Shown: one piece after another, positions 1 to 5,447 of the stretch
Layout of the letters: the number at the start of each line of letters is the position of its first letter
Position numbering within the stretch: the first letter of the stretch is position 1
From: Acidobacteriota bacterium
Lineage (GTDB): Bacteria > Acidobacteriota > Polarisedimenticolia > JAPUIV01
NCBI GenBank assembly: GCA_027296665.1
Contig: JAPUIV010000280.1
Location: 1 to 5,447, forward strand
Direction: 5' to 3'
DNA length: 5,447 bases
Made by a program: the position numbers and the translations under genes
Notes under the pieces: model-generated
Database searches by the model: none
What the model saw: only the letters and a program-made list of their open reading frames with translations
What the model was told of the DNA's origin: nothing

Positions 1-21
1 GCCATCGGCCGAACCTTGTAA
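1..21 (+). CDS. C-terminal end of an upstream gene, possibly DAHP synthase
   Basis: Reading from base 1, the window opens with six codons (Ala-Ile-Gly-Arg-Thr-Leu) and a TAA stop at 19-21. The stop lies 9 bases before the tyrA ATG, as expected for an upstream gene in the same operon. An ending of the Ala-Ile/Val-Gly-Arg type is common in the AroF/AroG-like class of 3-deoxy-D-arabino-heptulosonate 7-phosphate synthases, and such genes often precede tyrA. That identity is an inference from six residues and gene order only. It could be any other gene, or a chance open frame. Confidence 0.4.
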   Translation, partial: AIGRTL

Positions 22-30
22 TCCGGAAAT

Positions 31-903
31 ATGTACCGCAATATCACCATCGTCGGGGTCGGATTGATCGGAGGATCGATTGGCCTGGCCGCCCGGCGAG
101 CCTTCCCCGGGATCGAGATCACCGGTGTCGATGCCCCTGCCGTTCTGGCCGACGCGATCCGGCTGGGAGCGATCGACCAGGGCGCCGTCTCGGTCCAGGC
201 GGGATGGAGCGGGGCCGACCTGGTCATTCTCGCCCGCACGGTTGAAATGATTCTGCAAGACCTGGGCAACCTGCCGAAATCGGCCCCGGGCCCGGCGGTT
301 GTGATCGACGTCGGCAGCACCAAGGGTGAGATCTGCCGGACCGCCTGGTCGATCCGGTCCCGGCAATGGCGGTTTGTCGGGGGACACCCGATGGCCGGCT
401 CGGAGAAAAGGGGGGTGGAAAACGCCCGGGCCGATCTCTTTCGCGGCCGCCCGTTCCTTCTCTGTCCGGAGCCCGGCCTGCCGGAACCGGATCGGGTCGA
501 CCTGGAGAAATTTCTGGGCGGCATGGGGGCGAGATGCAGAATACTGGAACCTGGCGTCCATGATTTCATCGTTTCCGCTGTCAGCCACCTGCCCCAGCTG
601 GTGGTCCTTGCCCTGGCCTCCGTCCTGGCCGGGGTTTCAGGGAAGCGACCCGATCTTGCCGGCTTTTCCGGTCCCGCCCTCCGGGAGATGCTGCGGATCG
701 CCGCCAGTGATTTTGCCGTATGGCAGGGGATCTGCGCGACCAACGGCGCGGAGATCCAGGAACGGATGACGGAGATGATCGAAACACTGGAAGAACTCCG
801 GGATCGATTCGACACGCCCGCCCTGGAATCGGTATTCCGGAACGGCAACTTGCTTGCGGGGATGTGGCGAGACGAAGAGGACGGAAAAGGAGAAGCAGAT
901 TAA
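31..903 (+). CDS. tyrA: Prephenate/arogenate dehydrogenase, short monofunctional form
   Basis: This enzyme oxidatively decarboxylates prephenate to 4-hydroxyphenylpyruvate (or arogenate to tyrosine) in the cytosol, as a step of tyrosine synthesis. The 290-residue product starts directly in a Rossmann fold, with the dinucleotide loop GVGLIGGS at residues 9-16. An Asp at 34, at the end of the second strand, suggests NAD rather than NADP. Family blocks follow: DVGSTKGE at 93-100; GGHPMAGSEKRG at 117-128, whose His119 matches the catalytic His of HP-x-AG; SHLP at 185-188; and the helical dimer domain with LRIAASD at 221-227, whose Arg222 matches the conserved substrate-binding Arg. There is no chorismate mutase domain before it and no ACT domain after it, so allosteric tyrosine control through an ACT domain is absent. 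ATG 31 is the only sensible start, because a stop in the same frame lies at 19-21. Its ribosome binding site is weak, which fits coupling to the upstream gene. The sequence cannot separate prephenate from arogenate specificity. Confidence 0.95.
   Translation: MYRNITIVGVGLIGGSIGLAARRAFPGIEITGVDAPAVLADAIRLGAIDQGAVSVQAGWSGADLVILARTVEMILQDLGNLPKSAPGPAVVIDVGSTKGEICRTAWSIRSRQWRFVGGHPMAGSEKRGVENARADLFRGRPFLLCPEPGLPEPDRVDLEKFLGGMGARCRILEPGVHDFIVSAVSHLPQLVVLALASVLAGVSGKRPDLAGFSGPALREMLRIAASDFAVWQGICATNGAEIQERMTEMIETLEELRDRFDTPALESVFRNGNLLAGMWRDEEDGKGEAD
888..892 (+). promoter_or_regulatory. Ribosome binding site for the exported-protein gene
   Basis: AGGAG lies 10 bases before the ATG at 903, inside the last codons of tyrA. 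It supports ATG 903 as the true start and shows the downstream frame is translated in its own right as well as coupled to tyrA. Confidence 0.7.
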
Positions 904-1469
904 TGAACAGAAAACGGCTGGGCTGGGCGGGATGCCTGGGTCTTCTTCTGGCGTCCGGTTCGAATTGCGTGATCGGGGCCGGACTGGAGATCTCCCTGGA
1001 TCGGGCGGAATTGAATACCCTCCTGAGGACCGCGGCCCCCTACCAGATCACCGTGAAGACCATGTTGTTCACGGAAGTCCTGACCTTTTCCAATCTGCGG
1101 GATCTGGTCCTGGAGGAGGGAAAGCTCCGGATACGGGCCACCTGCACCGGCAGGCCCGCCCCGATCCGGGCGGAAATTCAGGCGGAAATTTCCCTGGTCC
1201 GGGATCCGGAATCCGGGAAACTGGAAGGTGTGTTTTCCAGCCTGCCGGTCCGGATCCCGCCGATCGGAACCATTGACCTGAAAGATTACATGCCCCGCCT
1301 GGAGATCCCCGCCCTGATTCTCCAGGCGATCGATTTTCCCGACCGCTCCCGCAGGATGGAGATCCAGGTCCGGGATTTCCGGATCCGGCCGGCGGGGATC
1401 CAGGCCAGTTTCGACCTGCGGTTCCTCCCTGACCCTCCCGGCCCTGCTCCGCCCCCCGGCACTCCGTGA
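903..1469 (+). CDS. Small exported protein of unknown function, coupled to tyrA
   Basis: I do not recognise this 188-residue protein. Residues 1-26 look like a Sec signal peptide: a basic start (NRKR), a hydrophobic stretch at about 7-18, and a possible signal peptidase I site after Ala26 (Ile-Gly-Ala). Cys22 is not in a good lipobox, because Ser-Asn precedes it. The mature part alternates hydrophobic and polar residues, consistent with long beta strands, for example LEISLDRAEL at 28-37 and the region 70-100. It has a central segment rich in Pro and Ile at 115-140 and ends in a Pro-rich tail (about 176-188). This layout recalls small lipid-binding beta proteins such as the YceB/DUF1439 or TULIP-like families, but that is only a resemblance by eye. 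The ATG overlaps the tyrA stop by one base (TAATG). The frame also contains an upstream extension inside tyrA, which is a shadow. The last third is overlapped antisense by the dppC frame. Confidence 0.8.
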   Translation: MNRKRLGWAGCLGLLLASGSNCVIGAGLEISLDRAELNTLLRTAAPYQITVKTMLFTEVLTFSNLRDLVLEEGKLRIRATCTGRPAPIRAEIQAEISLVRDPESGKLEGVFSSLPVRIPPIGTIDLKDYMPRLEIPALILQAIDFPDRSRRMEIQVRDFRIRPAGIQASFDLRFLPDPPGPAPPPGTP

Positions 1470-2761
1470 ACCTCGCGATTGGGCCGATCCGGCTCCTCCG
1501 GGCCTTCCGGCCCCCCGGTTCTCGGGTTCCATCTTTCCCGCAACCCCTCGCTCAGCAGGTTGAGGCTCAGAACGGTCGCCACGATGGCCAGGCCGGGAAA
1601 GAGGGAGATCCACCACCCTTCCAGGAGTACGTTCCGGCCCGCGCTCACCAGGCTTCCCCAGCTGGCCGCCGGCGGCGGAATACCCAGACCGAGGTAACCC
1701 AGGGACGCTTCGAGAAGGATCGTATTGCCGATGCCAAGAGCAGCCTCGACAAGAACGGGAGCGACCGTGTTGGGTATCAGATGGTGGATCAGGATCCCGG
1801 GAAATTTTCTACCGGCAGCGCGCGCGGCATGGACGAATTCCCGTTCCCGCAAGGAAAGTACCTGGCCGCGCACCAGGCGCGCGGTGTCCATCCATCCGGT
1901 GCCCCCGAGCAGAAGGACGATCAACAGGATCGATGGTCGGAAGATGCCGACCACGGCAAGGATCACGAATAACCGGGGAATGGAGAGACCGACATCGACC
2001 AGCCGCATCAAGAGGGTGTCGACCCATCCCCCCGCCTGTCCCGCCACTGCCCCTACAAGAGAACCCAGGGTAGCCGCAAGAAGGACAGCGAGAAAACCGA
2101 TCGCAAGCGAGACCCTGGCGCCGTACAGTACGCGGCTGAACAGATCCCGCCCGAACCGATCGGTTCCCATGAGGTGCCACCGCGCCTGGTGAGAAACGGC
2201 GGCCTGCCTCCCGGTGATCCGGCGCCATTCACCGTCGCGACGGTATTCGATCCCGCGGGGGATATCCCGCACCGCCGTGGCCGCGATCCGTTCTCCGCCG
2301 GGAAGGGTCAGGCTGTGAACCCGGGTCAGGGGCGGGAGGTAACGGGAATGGGGAATGTCGGCCGATTGCCGATCTGGATCGAAGGGGGCGAGAATCGGCG
2401 CCAGAAGGGCGGAAAAGGAGAGGATCGCGAGGCCGGTCGCTCCCCAGGCGAAGTTCCGGTTCCGGCGGGCAATCCTTTTCTCGCGCAGGATTCCCAGGGC
2501 GAAGAGGATCACCGGGAGAAGAACCAGCAGGAGGGCCGCGCTCCTCTCCCCGGCGGTTCCCGACAAGATCGTCTCGGCGATCCTTTTCCTCCGGAGCAGG
2601 ATCAGGAGCCAGACAACCCAGGCGGCCGCTGCCAACGGGGATCCGGACCAAGCCCCTCCAGGGGCCCGGACCATGCCCGGAAGCAGCAGGCGGCGCAACA
2701 GGAGGGCGGCTCGGGACCAGTCGCCCCGGGTGGGTAGTAGTCGTCGTTCCCTATCTTGCAT
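1286..2761 (-). CDS. dppC: Peptide/nickel-type ABC transporter permease, DppC family, with N- and C-terminal extensions
   Basis: This is one of two inner-membrane permease subunits of a peptide/nickel (opp/dpp) ABC importer. The core is clear: a membrane segment at about 104-127; a family junction LMGTDRFGRDLFSR at 197-210; membrane segments at about 215-241, 257-287, 337-360 and 383-407; and the cytoplasmic EAA loop that contacts the ATPase (EFVHAARAAG onward, from 308). ATG 2761 is chosen over an in-frame TTG at 2791 because GGAG lies 4 bases upstream; it overlaps the dppB end by 11 bases. At 491 residues it is far longer than the usual 280-320. There are about 100 extra N-terminal residues with two likely membrane helices (about 41-56 and 75-92), and a roughly 65-residue external insertion at 130-195. 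About 75 residues follow the normal end near Asn412-Pro-Arg and read antisense to the exported-protein gene. The dppC symbol is at family level; the substrate is unknown. Confidence 0.9.
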   Translation of the reverse strand: MQDRERRLLPTRGDWSRAALLLRRLLLPGMVRAPGGAWSGSPLAAAAWVVWLLILLRRKRIAETILSGTAGERSAALLLVLLPVILFALGILREKRIARRNRNFAWGATGLAILSFSALLAPILAPFDPDRQSADIPHSRYLPPLTRVHSLTLPGGERIAATAVRDIPRGIEYRRDGEWRRITGRQAAVSHQARWHLMGTDRFGRDLFSRVLYGARVSLAIGFLAVLLAATLGSLVGAVAGQAGGWVDTLLMRLVDVGLSIPRLFVILAVVGIFRPSILLIVLLLGGTGWMDTARLVRGQVLSLREREFVHAARAAGRKFPGILIHHLIPNTVAPVLVEAALGIGNTILLEASLGYLGLGIPPPAASWGSLVSAGRNVLLEGWWISLFPGLAIVATVLSLNLLSEGLRERWNPRTGGPEGPEEPDRPNREVHGVPGGGAGPGGSGRNRRSKLAWIPAGRIRKSRTWISILRERSGKSIAWRIRAGISRRGM

Positions 2762-3731
2762 GTCTCTCCAATCGGATCCTGGGATCGGCAAGGGCGTAGG
2801 AGAGATCGGCCATCAGGTTTCCCAGGATGACCAGGCAGCTGGCCAGGAAGGTGGTCGCGATGATCACCGGGTAATCGCGCGCGAACACCGCTTCATAGAT
2901 CACCCGTCCCATTCCCGGCCAGGAAAAGATCACCTCGACGATCAAGGATCCGTTGATGAGAATGGGAATCGACAATCCGCCCAGGGTCAAGATCGGCAGG
3001 AGGGAGTTGGCGAGGGCATGCTTCAGGACCACGAATCGCTCGGCGATCCCCTTGGCGCGGGCTGTCCGGATGAAGTCCTGGTGGATCACCTCGATCAGGG
3101 AGCTGCGCAGATAGCGCGCCATCATCGCGGCCGGGGCGATTCCCAGGGTGAGGACCGGCAGGATCAGGTGGGCGAAACGGTCGATGATCCGGGGAAACCA
3201 TTGGCGTTGCGCGGCTCCGACTGAGGCGATGTGCGAGGAGGGAAGCCAGCCGAGCCACAGGGAAAAGACGAGGATCAGTTCCAGCGCCAGCCAGAAGGAT
3301 GGCAGGGAGTAGAGGGTAAGGGTGGCCAGGGAAAGAGTGAAATCCCCGCGCGATCCGGCCCGGAGGGCCGAGAGAATGCCGATGGCCCCTCCGATGACAA
3401 AACCCGCCAGGAGAGCGAGTCCCGCCAGTAGCAGGGTATTCGGGATCGCCTCGGCGAGGAGATCGGCCACCGGGCGGTGCTTCTGAAAGGAGGTGCCGAA
3501 TTCTCCCCGAAAAAAGAAATCCCGGACCCAGCGCAGGTACTGAACTGGCAAGGGAGCATCGAGCCCGTAGATCCGGCGCATCTGCTCCCGGGCGGCGGGA
3601 TCGATGTCGGGGCTCTCGAACATCGAGAGGGGATCTCCCGGAGCCAGGTGAATGAGGAAGAAGGTGAGAGTGAGGATGACGAACAGGATCGGTATCGCCG
3701 CCAGAAGGCGCCGGATCCCGTAGGAGAGCAT
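2751..3731 (-). CDS. dppB: Peptide/nickel-type ABC transporter permease, DppB family
   Basis: This is the partner permease subunit of the importer. The 326-residue length is normal for the family. It begins with the typical N-terminal helix (about 8-29) followed by LAPGDP at 29-34, then the external stretch with IYGLDAPLPVQY at 54-65 and GEFGTSF at 76-82. Membrane segments lie at about 98-121, 131-160, 189-205, 241-262 and 287-312. The cytoplasmic EAA loop is at 219-248 (DFIRTARAKG onward), and SWPGMG at 270-275 is another family block. The ATG is separated by a single base from the stop of the binding-protein gene (TGA-A-ATG), and only a weak purine stretch precedes it, so translation is probably coupled. 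The last codons overlap dppC. DppB, OppB and related subunits cannot be told apart here, so the symbol is at family level. Confidence 0.95.
   Translation of the reverse strand: MLSYGIRRLLAAIPILFVILTLTFFLIHLAPGDPLSMFESPDIDPAAREQMRRIYGLDAPLPVQYLRWVRDFFFRGEFGTSFQKHRPVADLLAEAIPNTLLLAGLALLAGFVIGGAIGILSALRAGSRGDFTLSLATLTLYSLPSFWLALELILVFSLWLGWLPSSHIASVGAAQRQWFPRIIDRFAHLILPVLTLGIAPAAMMARYLRSSLIEVIHQDFIRTARAKGIAERFVVLKHALANSLLPILTLGGLSIPILINGSLIVEVIFSWPGMGRVIYEAVFARDYPVIIATTFLASCLVILGNLMADLSYALADPRIRLERHAR
2766..2769 (-). promoter_or_regulatory. Ribosome binding site deciding the dppC start
   Basis: On the minus strand GGAG is followed by AGAC and then ATG at 2761. The site lies within the last codons of dppB. 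It favours ATG 2761 over the upstream TTG at 2791, which has no comparable purine-rich site. Confidence 0.55.
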
Positions 3732-3732
3732 T

Positions 3733-5358
3733 TCAGAATCTTCTCTTGTCGGGAGGGATCCACCATTCCTTCAGATGTGCATACGGCCCGAGATGATCCA
3801 TCCGAACCCCCCGGAGTCGCCGGTTCACTCCATGCACCGCCTGGCGTTCGTACATCAGGTTGTAGGGCTGGTCGCGGTAAAGAATCCTCTGGGCTTCCTG
3901 CCAGAGGGGCAGCGCGTCGGCGGGATCGGGAAGCGTGGGAGCCTTCCCGATCAAATCATCCAGATGGGGGTTCCGGTAAGAGGGGTAGTTCACCGGAGAA
4001 TCGCTATGAAACAACGGTTTCAGATAGTCGACCTTGGTGCTGACCTTCCAGGCGGCGATGAACGAGTCAAAATCCCCATCCATATGCTTCTGCTGGAAAA
4101 CGGTGAACTCGATCACGCGAGGCTGGACCTGGATCCCGAGTTTCGCCAGCTGGGCCTGTATCATGATCGCCGCGTCCTCGCGGACCTGGTTGCCGGCGTT
4201 GGTTTCCAGTTCAAATGAGAAGGTTTCGCCTTCCCGGTCAAGCCAGCCGTCACCGTCGGTGTCGGCCCAGCCGTGGCGCGCCAGGATCCGCCTGGTTTCC
4301 TCCGGCCGGTAGGGAATCGGTTTCAGGGAATCATCGTGCTCGTAGAAAAAAGAGATGATCGGGCTGCTGGCCAGTATCGCGGTTCCGTATAACAGGGAGT
4401 CGAGGATCTTTTCCATGTCGATCCCCATGCTCAAAGCGCGGCGGACCTCCGATTCCTGGAAGAGGGGGTTGTCCATGTTCCAGCAAATGTACTGGAAATA
4501 CCGATCAGGGTATTCGATCACCTGGAGGTGCTGTTCGCGGAGGATGGCGGCCAGGTCCCTGGGGGGGAGATCTTCCATGATGTCGATCTCTCCGGAGCGG
4601 AGCTGAGATAGCAAGGAGGTCGGGTCGGGGATGATGCGGAAGACAACCCGTTCCAGTCCGGGGGCTCCGGGCTCGAAGAAATCAGGATTCCGTACCAGGT
4701 TGATCGAGTCCTGGCTGTTCCATTCTTCCAGGAGAAAAGGGCCGTTATAGAACAGGATCCGGCTCCAGTCCGTCGATCGCCATTGGCCCACCGGGATCTT
4801 TTCGAGGACGTGCCGGGGATAGATATTGCCATCGTTGGCATCCATGAGTTGATAAGGGTATTTCAGCCGGAAATGGAACCGGATGGTAAAGTCGTCGAGA
4901 ATTTCGACATCTTCGATATGTTCCTTGACATCTGCGTTGATCCAGGCGACCTCCGGATCTCTGGAAATCTCCCAGCTATACAGGACATCGCCGGCTGTGG
5001 TGGGAGTTCCATCGCTCCATTTGACATCCTTGCGGAGATGGAAGGTGATGCTCAACCCATCCTCGCTGAAATCCCAGGATTCGGCAAACTCGGGGGAGAA
5101 GGTGGGCGGATGATCCCGGGAGTCGGGTTGTTCCCTGGCCAGGCGAAGGAACAGCAGGTCGGCGATCTGCTGGGTGAAGGCCGAGGTCGTGGCATATAGA
5201 TTGAAGGTGTCGATATCCTGGCGAACGCCGATCACGACGGTGCCGCCGCGCCCGGGATCGGTGGCGGAAACCGGTCCCGGTTCCGCCCCGCAACCGTGCA
5301 GGAGAGGCAGGAACACCAGAATGGAAGCGCTCAAGAAGAGAATCCGGAAAAATTTCAT
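3733..5358 (-). CDS. Substrate-binding lipoprotein of a peptide/nickel-type ABC importer (SBP family 5)
   Basis: This extracytoplasmic receptor captures the substrate, probably oligopeptides, and delivers it to the DppB/DppC channel. With ATG 5358 it has 541 residues, normal for OppA/DppA-like proteins. The start is MKFFRILF with a hydrophobic stretch, then LLHGC with Cys23 as the likely lipid-modified residue. His at position -2 of the lipobox is uncommon but tolerated. Family features are the N-terminal strand GGTVVIGV (about 38-45), LRKDVKWSDGTP at 108-119, YNGPFLLEEW at 204-213, LVRNPDFF at 221-228, the substrate-fold motif QESEVRRALSMGID at 301-314, and an acidic DTDGDGWLD loop at 366-374. 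An in-frame GTG at 5364 would add two residues; neither start has a strong ribosome binding site. It is the first gene of the transporter operon, 1 base before dppB. The ligand cannot be predicted from sequence alone; OppA, DppA, nickel and sugar binders share this fold. Confidence 0.95.
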   Translation of the reverse strand: MKFFRILFLSASILVFLPLLHGCGAEPGPVSATDPGRGGTVVIGVRQDIDTFNLYATTSAFTQQIADLLFLRLAREQPDSRDHPPTFSPEFAESWDFSEDGLSITFHLRKDVKWSDGTPTTAGDVLYSWEISRDPEVAWINADVKEHIEDVEILDDFTIRFHFRLKYPYQLMDANDGNIYPRHVLEKIPVGQWRSTDWSRILFYNGPFLLEEWNSQDSINLVRNPDFFEPGAPGLERVVFRIIPDPTSLLSQLRSGEIDIMEDLPPRDLAAILREQHLQVIEYPDRYFQYICWNMDNPLFQESEVRRALSMGIDMEKILDSLLYGTAILASSPIISFFYEHDDSLKPIPYRPEETRRILARHGWADTDGDGWLDREGETFSFELETNAGNQVREDAAIMIQAQLAKLGIQVQPRVIEFTVFQQKHMDGDFDSFIAAWKVSTKVDYLKPLFHSDSPVNYPSYRNPHLDDLIGKAPTLPDPADALPLWQEAQRILYRDQPYNLMYERQAVHGVNRRLRGVRMDHLGPYAHLKEWWIPPDKRRF

Positions 5359-5400
5359 TGCCACCCAACCCGAAAGATCGGCTATTTCCCGGGCGGAATA

Positions 5401-5406
5401 TATAAT
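5401..5406 (+). promoter_or_regulatory. Candidate -10 box of the divergent gene
   Basis: A perfect TATAAT lies 22 bases before the GTG at 5429, within a short AT-rich island in otherwise GC-rich DNA. No convincing -35 box is found 16-18 bases upstream. Transcription from it would give a leader of roughly 15 bases. Confidence 0.45.
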
Positions 5407-5415
5407 ACACGTTCC

Positions 5416-5421
5416 GGGAGG
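5416..5421 (+). promoter_or_regulatory. Ribosome binding site of the divergent gene
   Basis: GGGAGG lies 7 bases before GTG 5429, close to ideal strength and spacing. It is the main evidence that a plus-strand gene begins at the right edge. Confidence 0.65.
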
Positions 5422-5428
5422 ATCAACC

Positions 5429-5447
5429 GTGAAGAAAGAAATCCTGT
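5429..5447 (+). CDS. Start of a divergent gene, cut by the window edge
   Basis: A GTG start with a strong ribosome binding site and an upstream TATAAT opens a plus-strand frame reading Met-Lys-Lys-Glu-Ile-Leu before the window ends. The Lys-rich start is compatible with a cytoplasmic protein or with the beginning of a signal peptide. Nothing can be said about its function. It shares the intergenic region with the transporter operon and may share its regulation. Confidence 0.5.

Larger units (their letters stand above)
5397..5426 (-). promoter_or_regulatory. Candidate promoter of the transporter operon
   Basis: On the minus strand TTGATC (plus 5421-5426) resembles a -35 box. It is followed after 16 bases by TATATA, or after 18 bases by TATATT (plus 5397-5402), as a -10 box. 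The predicted transcript would start about 30 bases before the binding-protein start. The -35 match is only partial, and the site overlaps the promoter and ribosome binding site of the divergent gene. Confidence 0.45.

Noticed and set aside
1168..1190. Short tandem repeat of about 11 bases (two copies of AGGCGGAAATT-like sequence) in the exported-protein gene
   Set aside because: It has only two imperfect copies, it encodes a plausible repeated beta-strand pattern, and no wider repeat array is present.
1500..1526. Hairpins GGGCC-TTCC-GGCCC and CCCG-GTTCT-CGGG just after the exported-protein gene, as a terminator
   Set aside because: The stems are only 4-5 base pairs, neither strand has a T run, and the stretch lies inside the dppC frame.
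900..1616. Minus-strand open frame of 238 codons opposite the exported-protein gene
   Set aside because: It is Gly/Arg/Pro-rich and motif-free, with no ribosome binding site of note; a GC-driven shadow.
2762..2791. TTG start of dppC at 2791
   Set aside because: It would overlap dppB by 41 bases and lacks a ribosome binding site, while ATG 2761 has GGAG close by.
2355..3224. Plus-strand open frame of 289 codons opposite the permease genes
   Set aside because: Its translation is charged low-complexity sequence without family motifs, whereas the minus strand here encodes conserved permease blocks. It is a shadow caused by scarce stop codons.

Overview
The window reads as chromosomal DNA from a GC-rich bacterium (roughly 60% GC or a little more by eye). 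Genes are tightly packed, stop codons are scarce, and ATG and GTG starts follow purine-rich ribosome binding sites. No phylum can be fixed from the sequence. A secreted lipoprotein-type solute-binding protein and a very short tyrosine-pathway dehydrogenase occur in many lineages. No rRNA, tRNA, CRISPR array, insertion sequence or prophage gene is visible. Every stretch longer than about 70 bases is inside a gene.

Left block (1-1469, plus strand): the last six codons of an upstream gene, possibly a DAHP synthase, end 9 bases before tyrA. tyrA encodes a short NAD-type prephenate/arogenate dehydrogenase. Its stop overlaps, in a TAATG junction, the start of a 188-residue exported protein of unknown function. 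The two genes look translationally coupled.

Right block (5358 down to 1286, minus strand): a three-gene transporter operon of the peptide/nickel ABC family. It encodes a lipid-anchored substrate-binding protein, a DppB-type permease and an unusually long DppC-type permease. The first two genes are 1 base apart and the two permease genes overlap by 11 bases. No ATPase gene follows, because the operon runs head-on into the tyrA block. The dppC frame has no stop where the family normally ends, and it continues 184 bases antisense into the exported-protein gene.

Far right: a short AT-rich promoter island (about 5397-5408) lies between the transporter operon and a divergent plus-strand gene. Only the first codons of that gene, starting at GTG 5429, are in the window.

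Part 2 result: I found no complete new system. The most interesting signals are a strong excess of the tetranucleotide GATC across the whole window (about 100 by hand count against about 20 expected), the long antisense tail of dppC, the extra N-terminal membrane region of DppC, and the unrecognised exported protein tied to tyrA.
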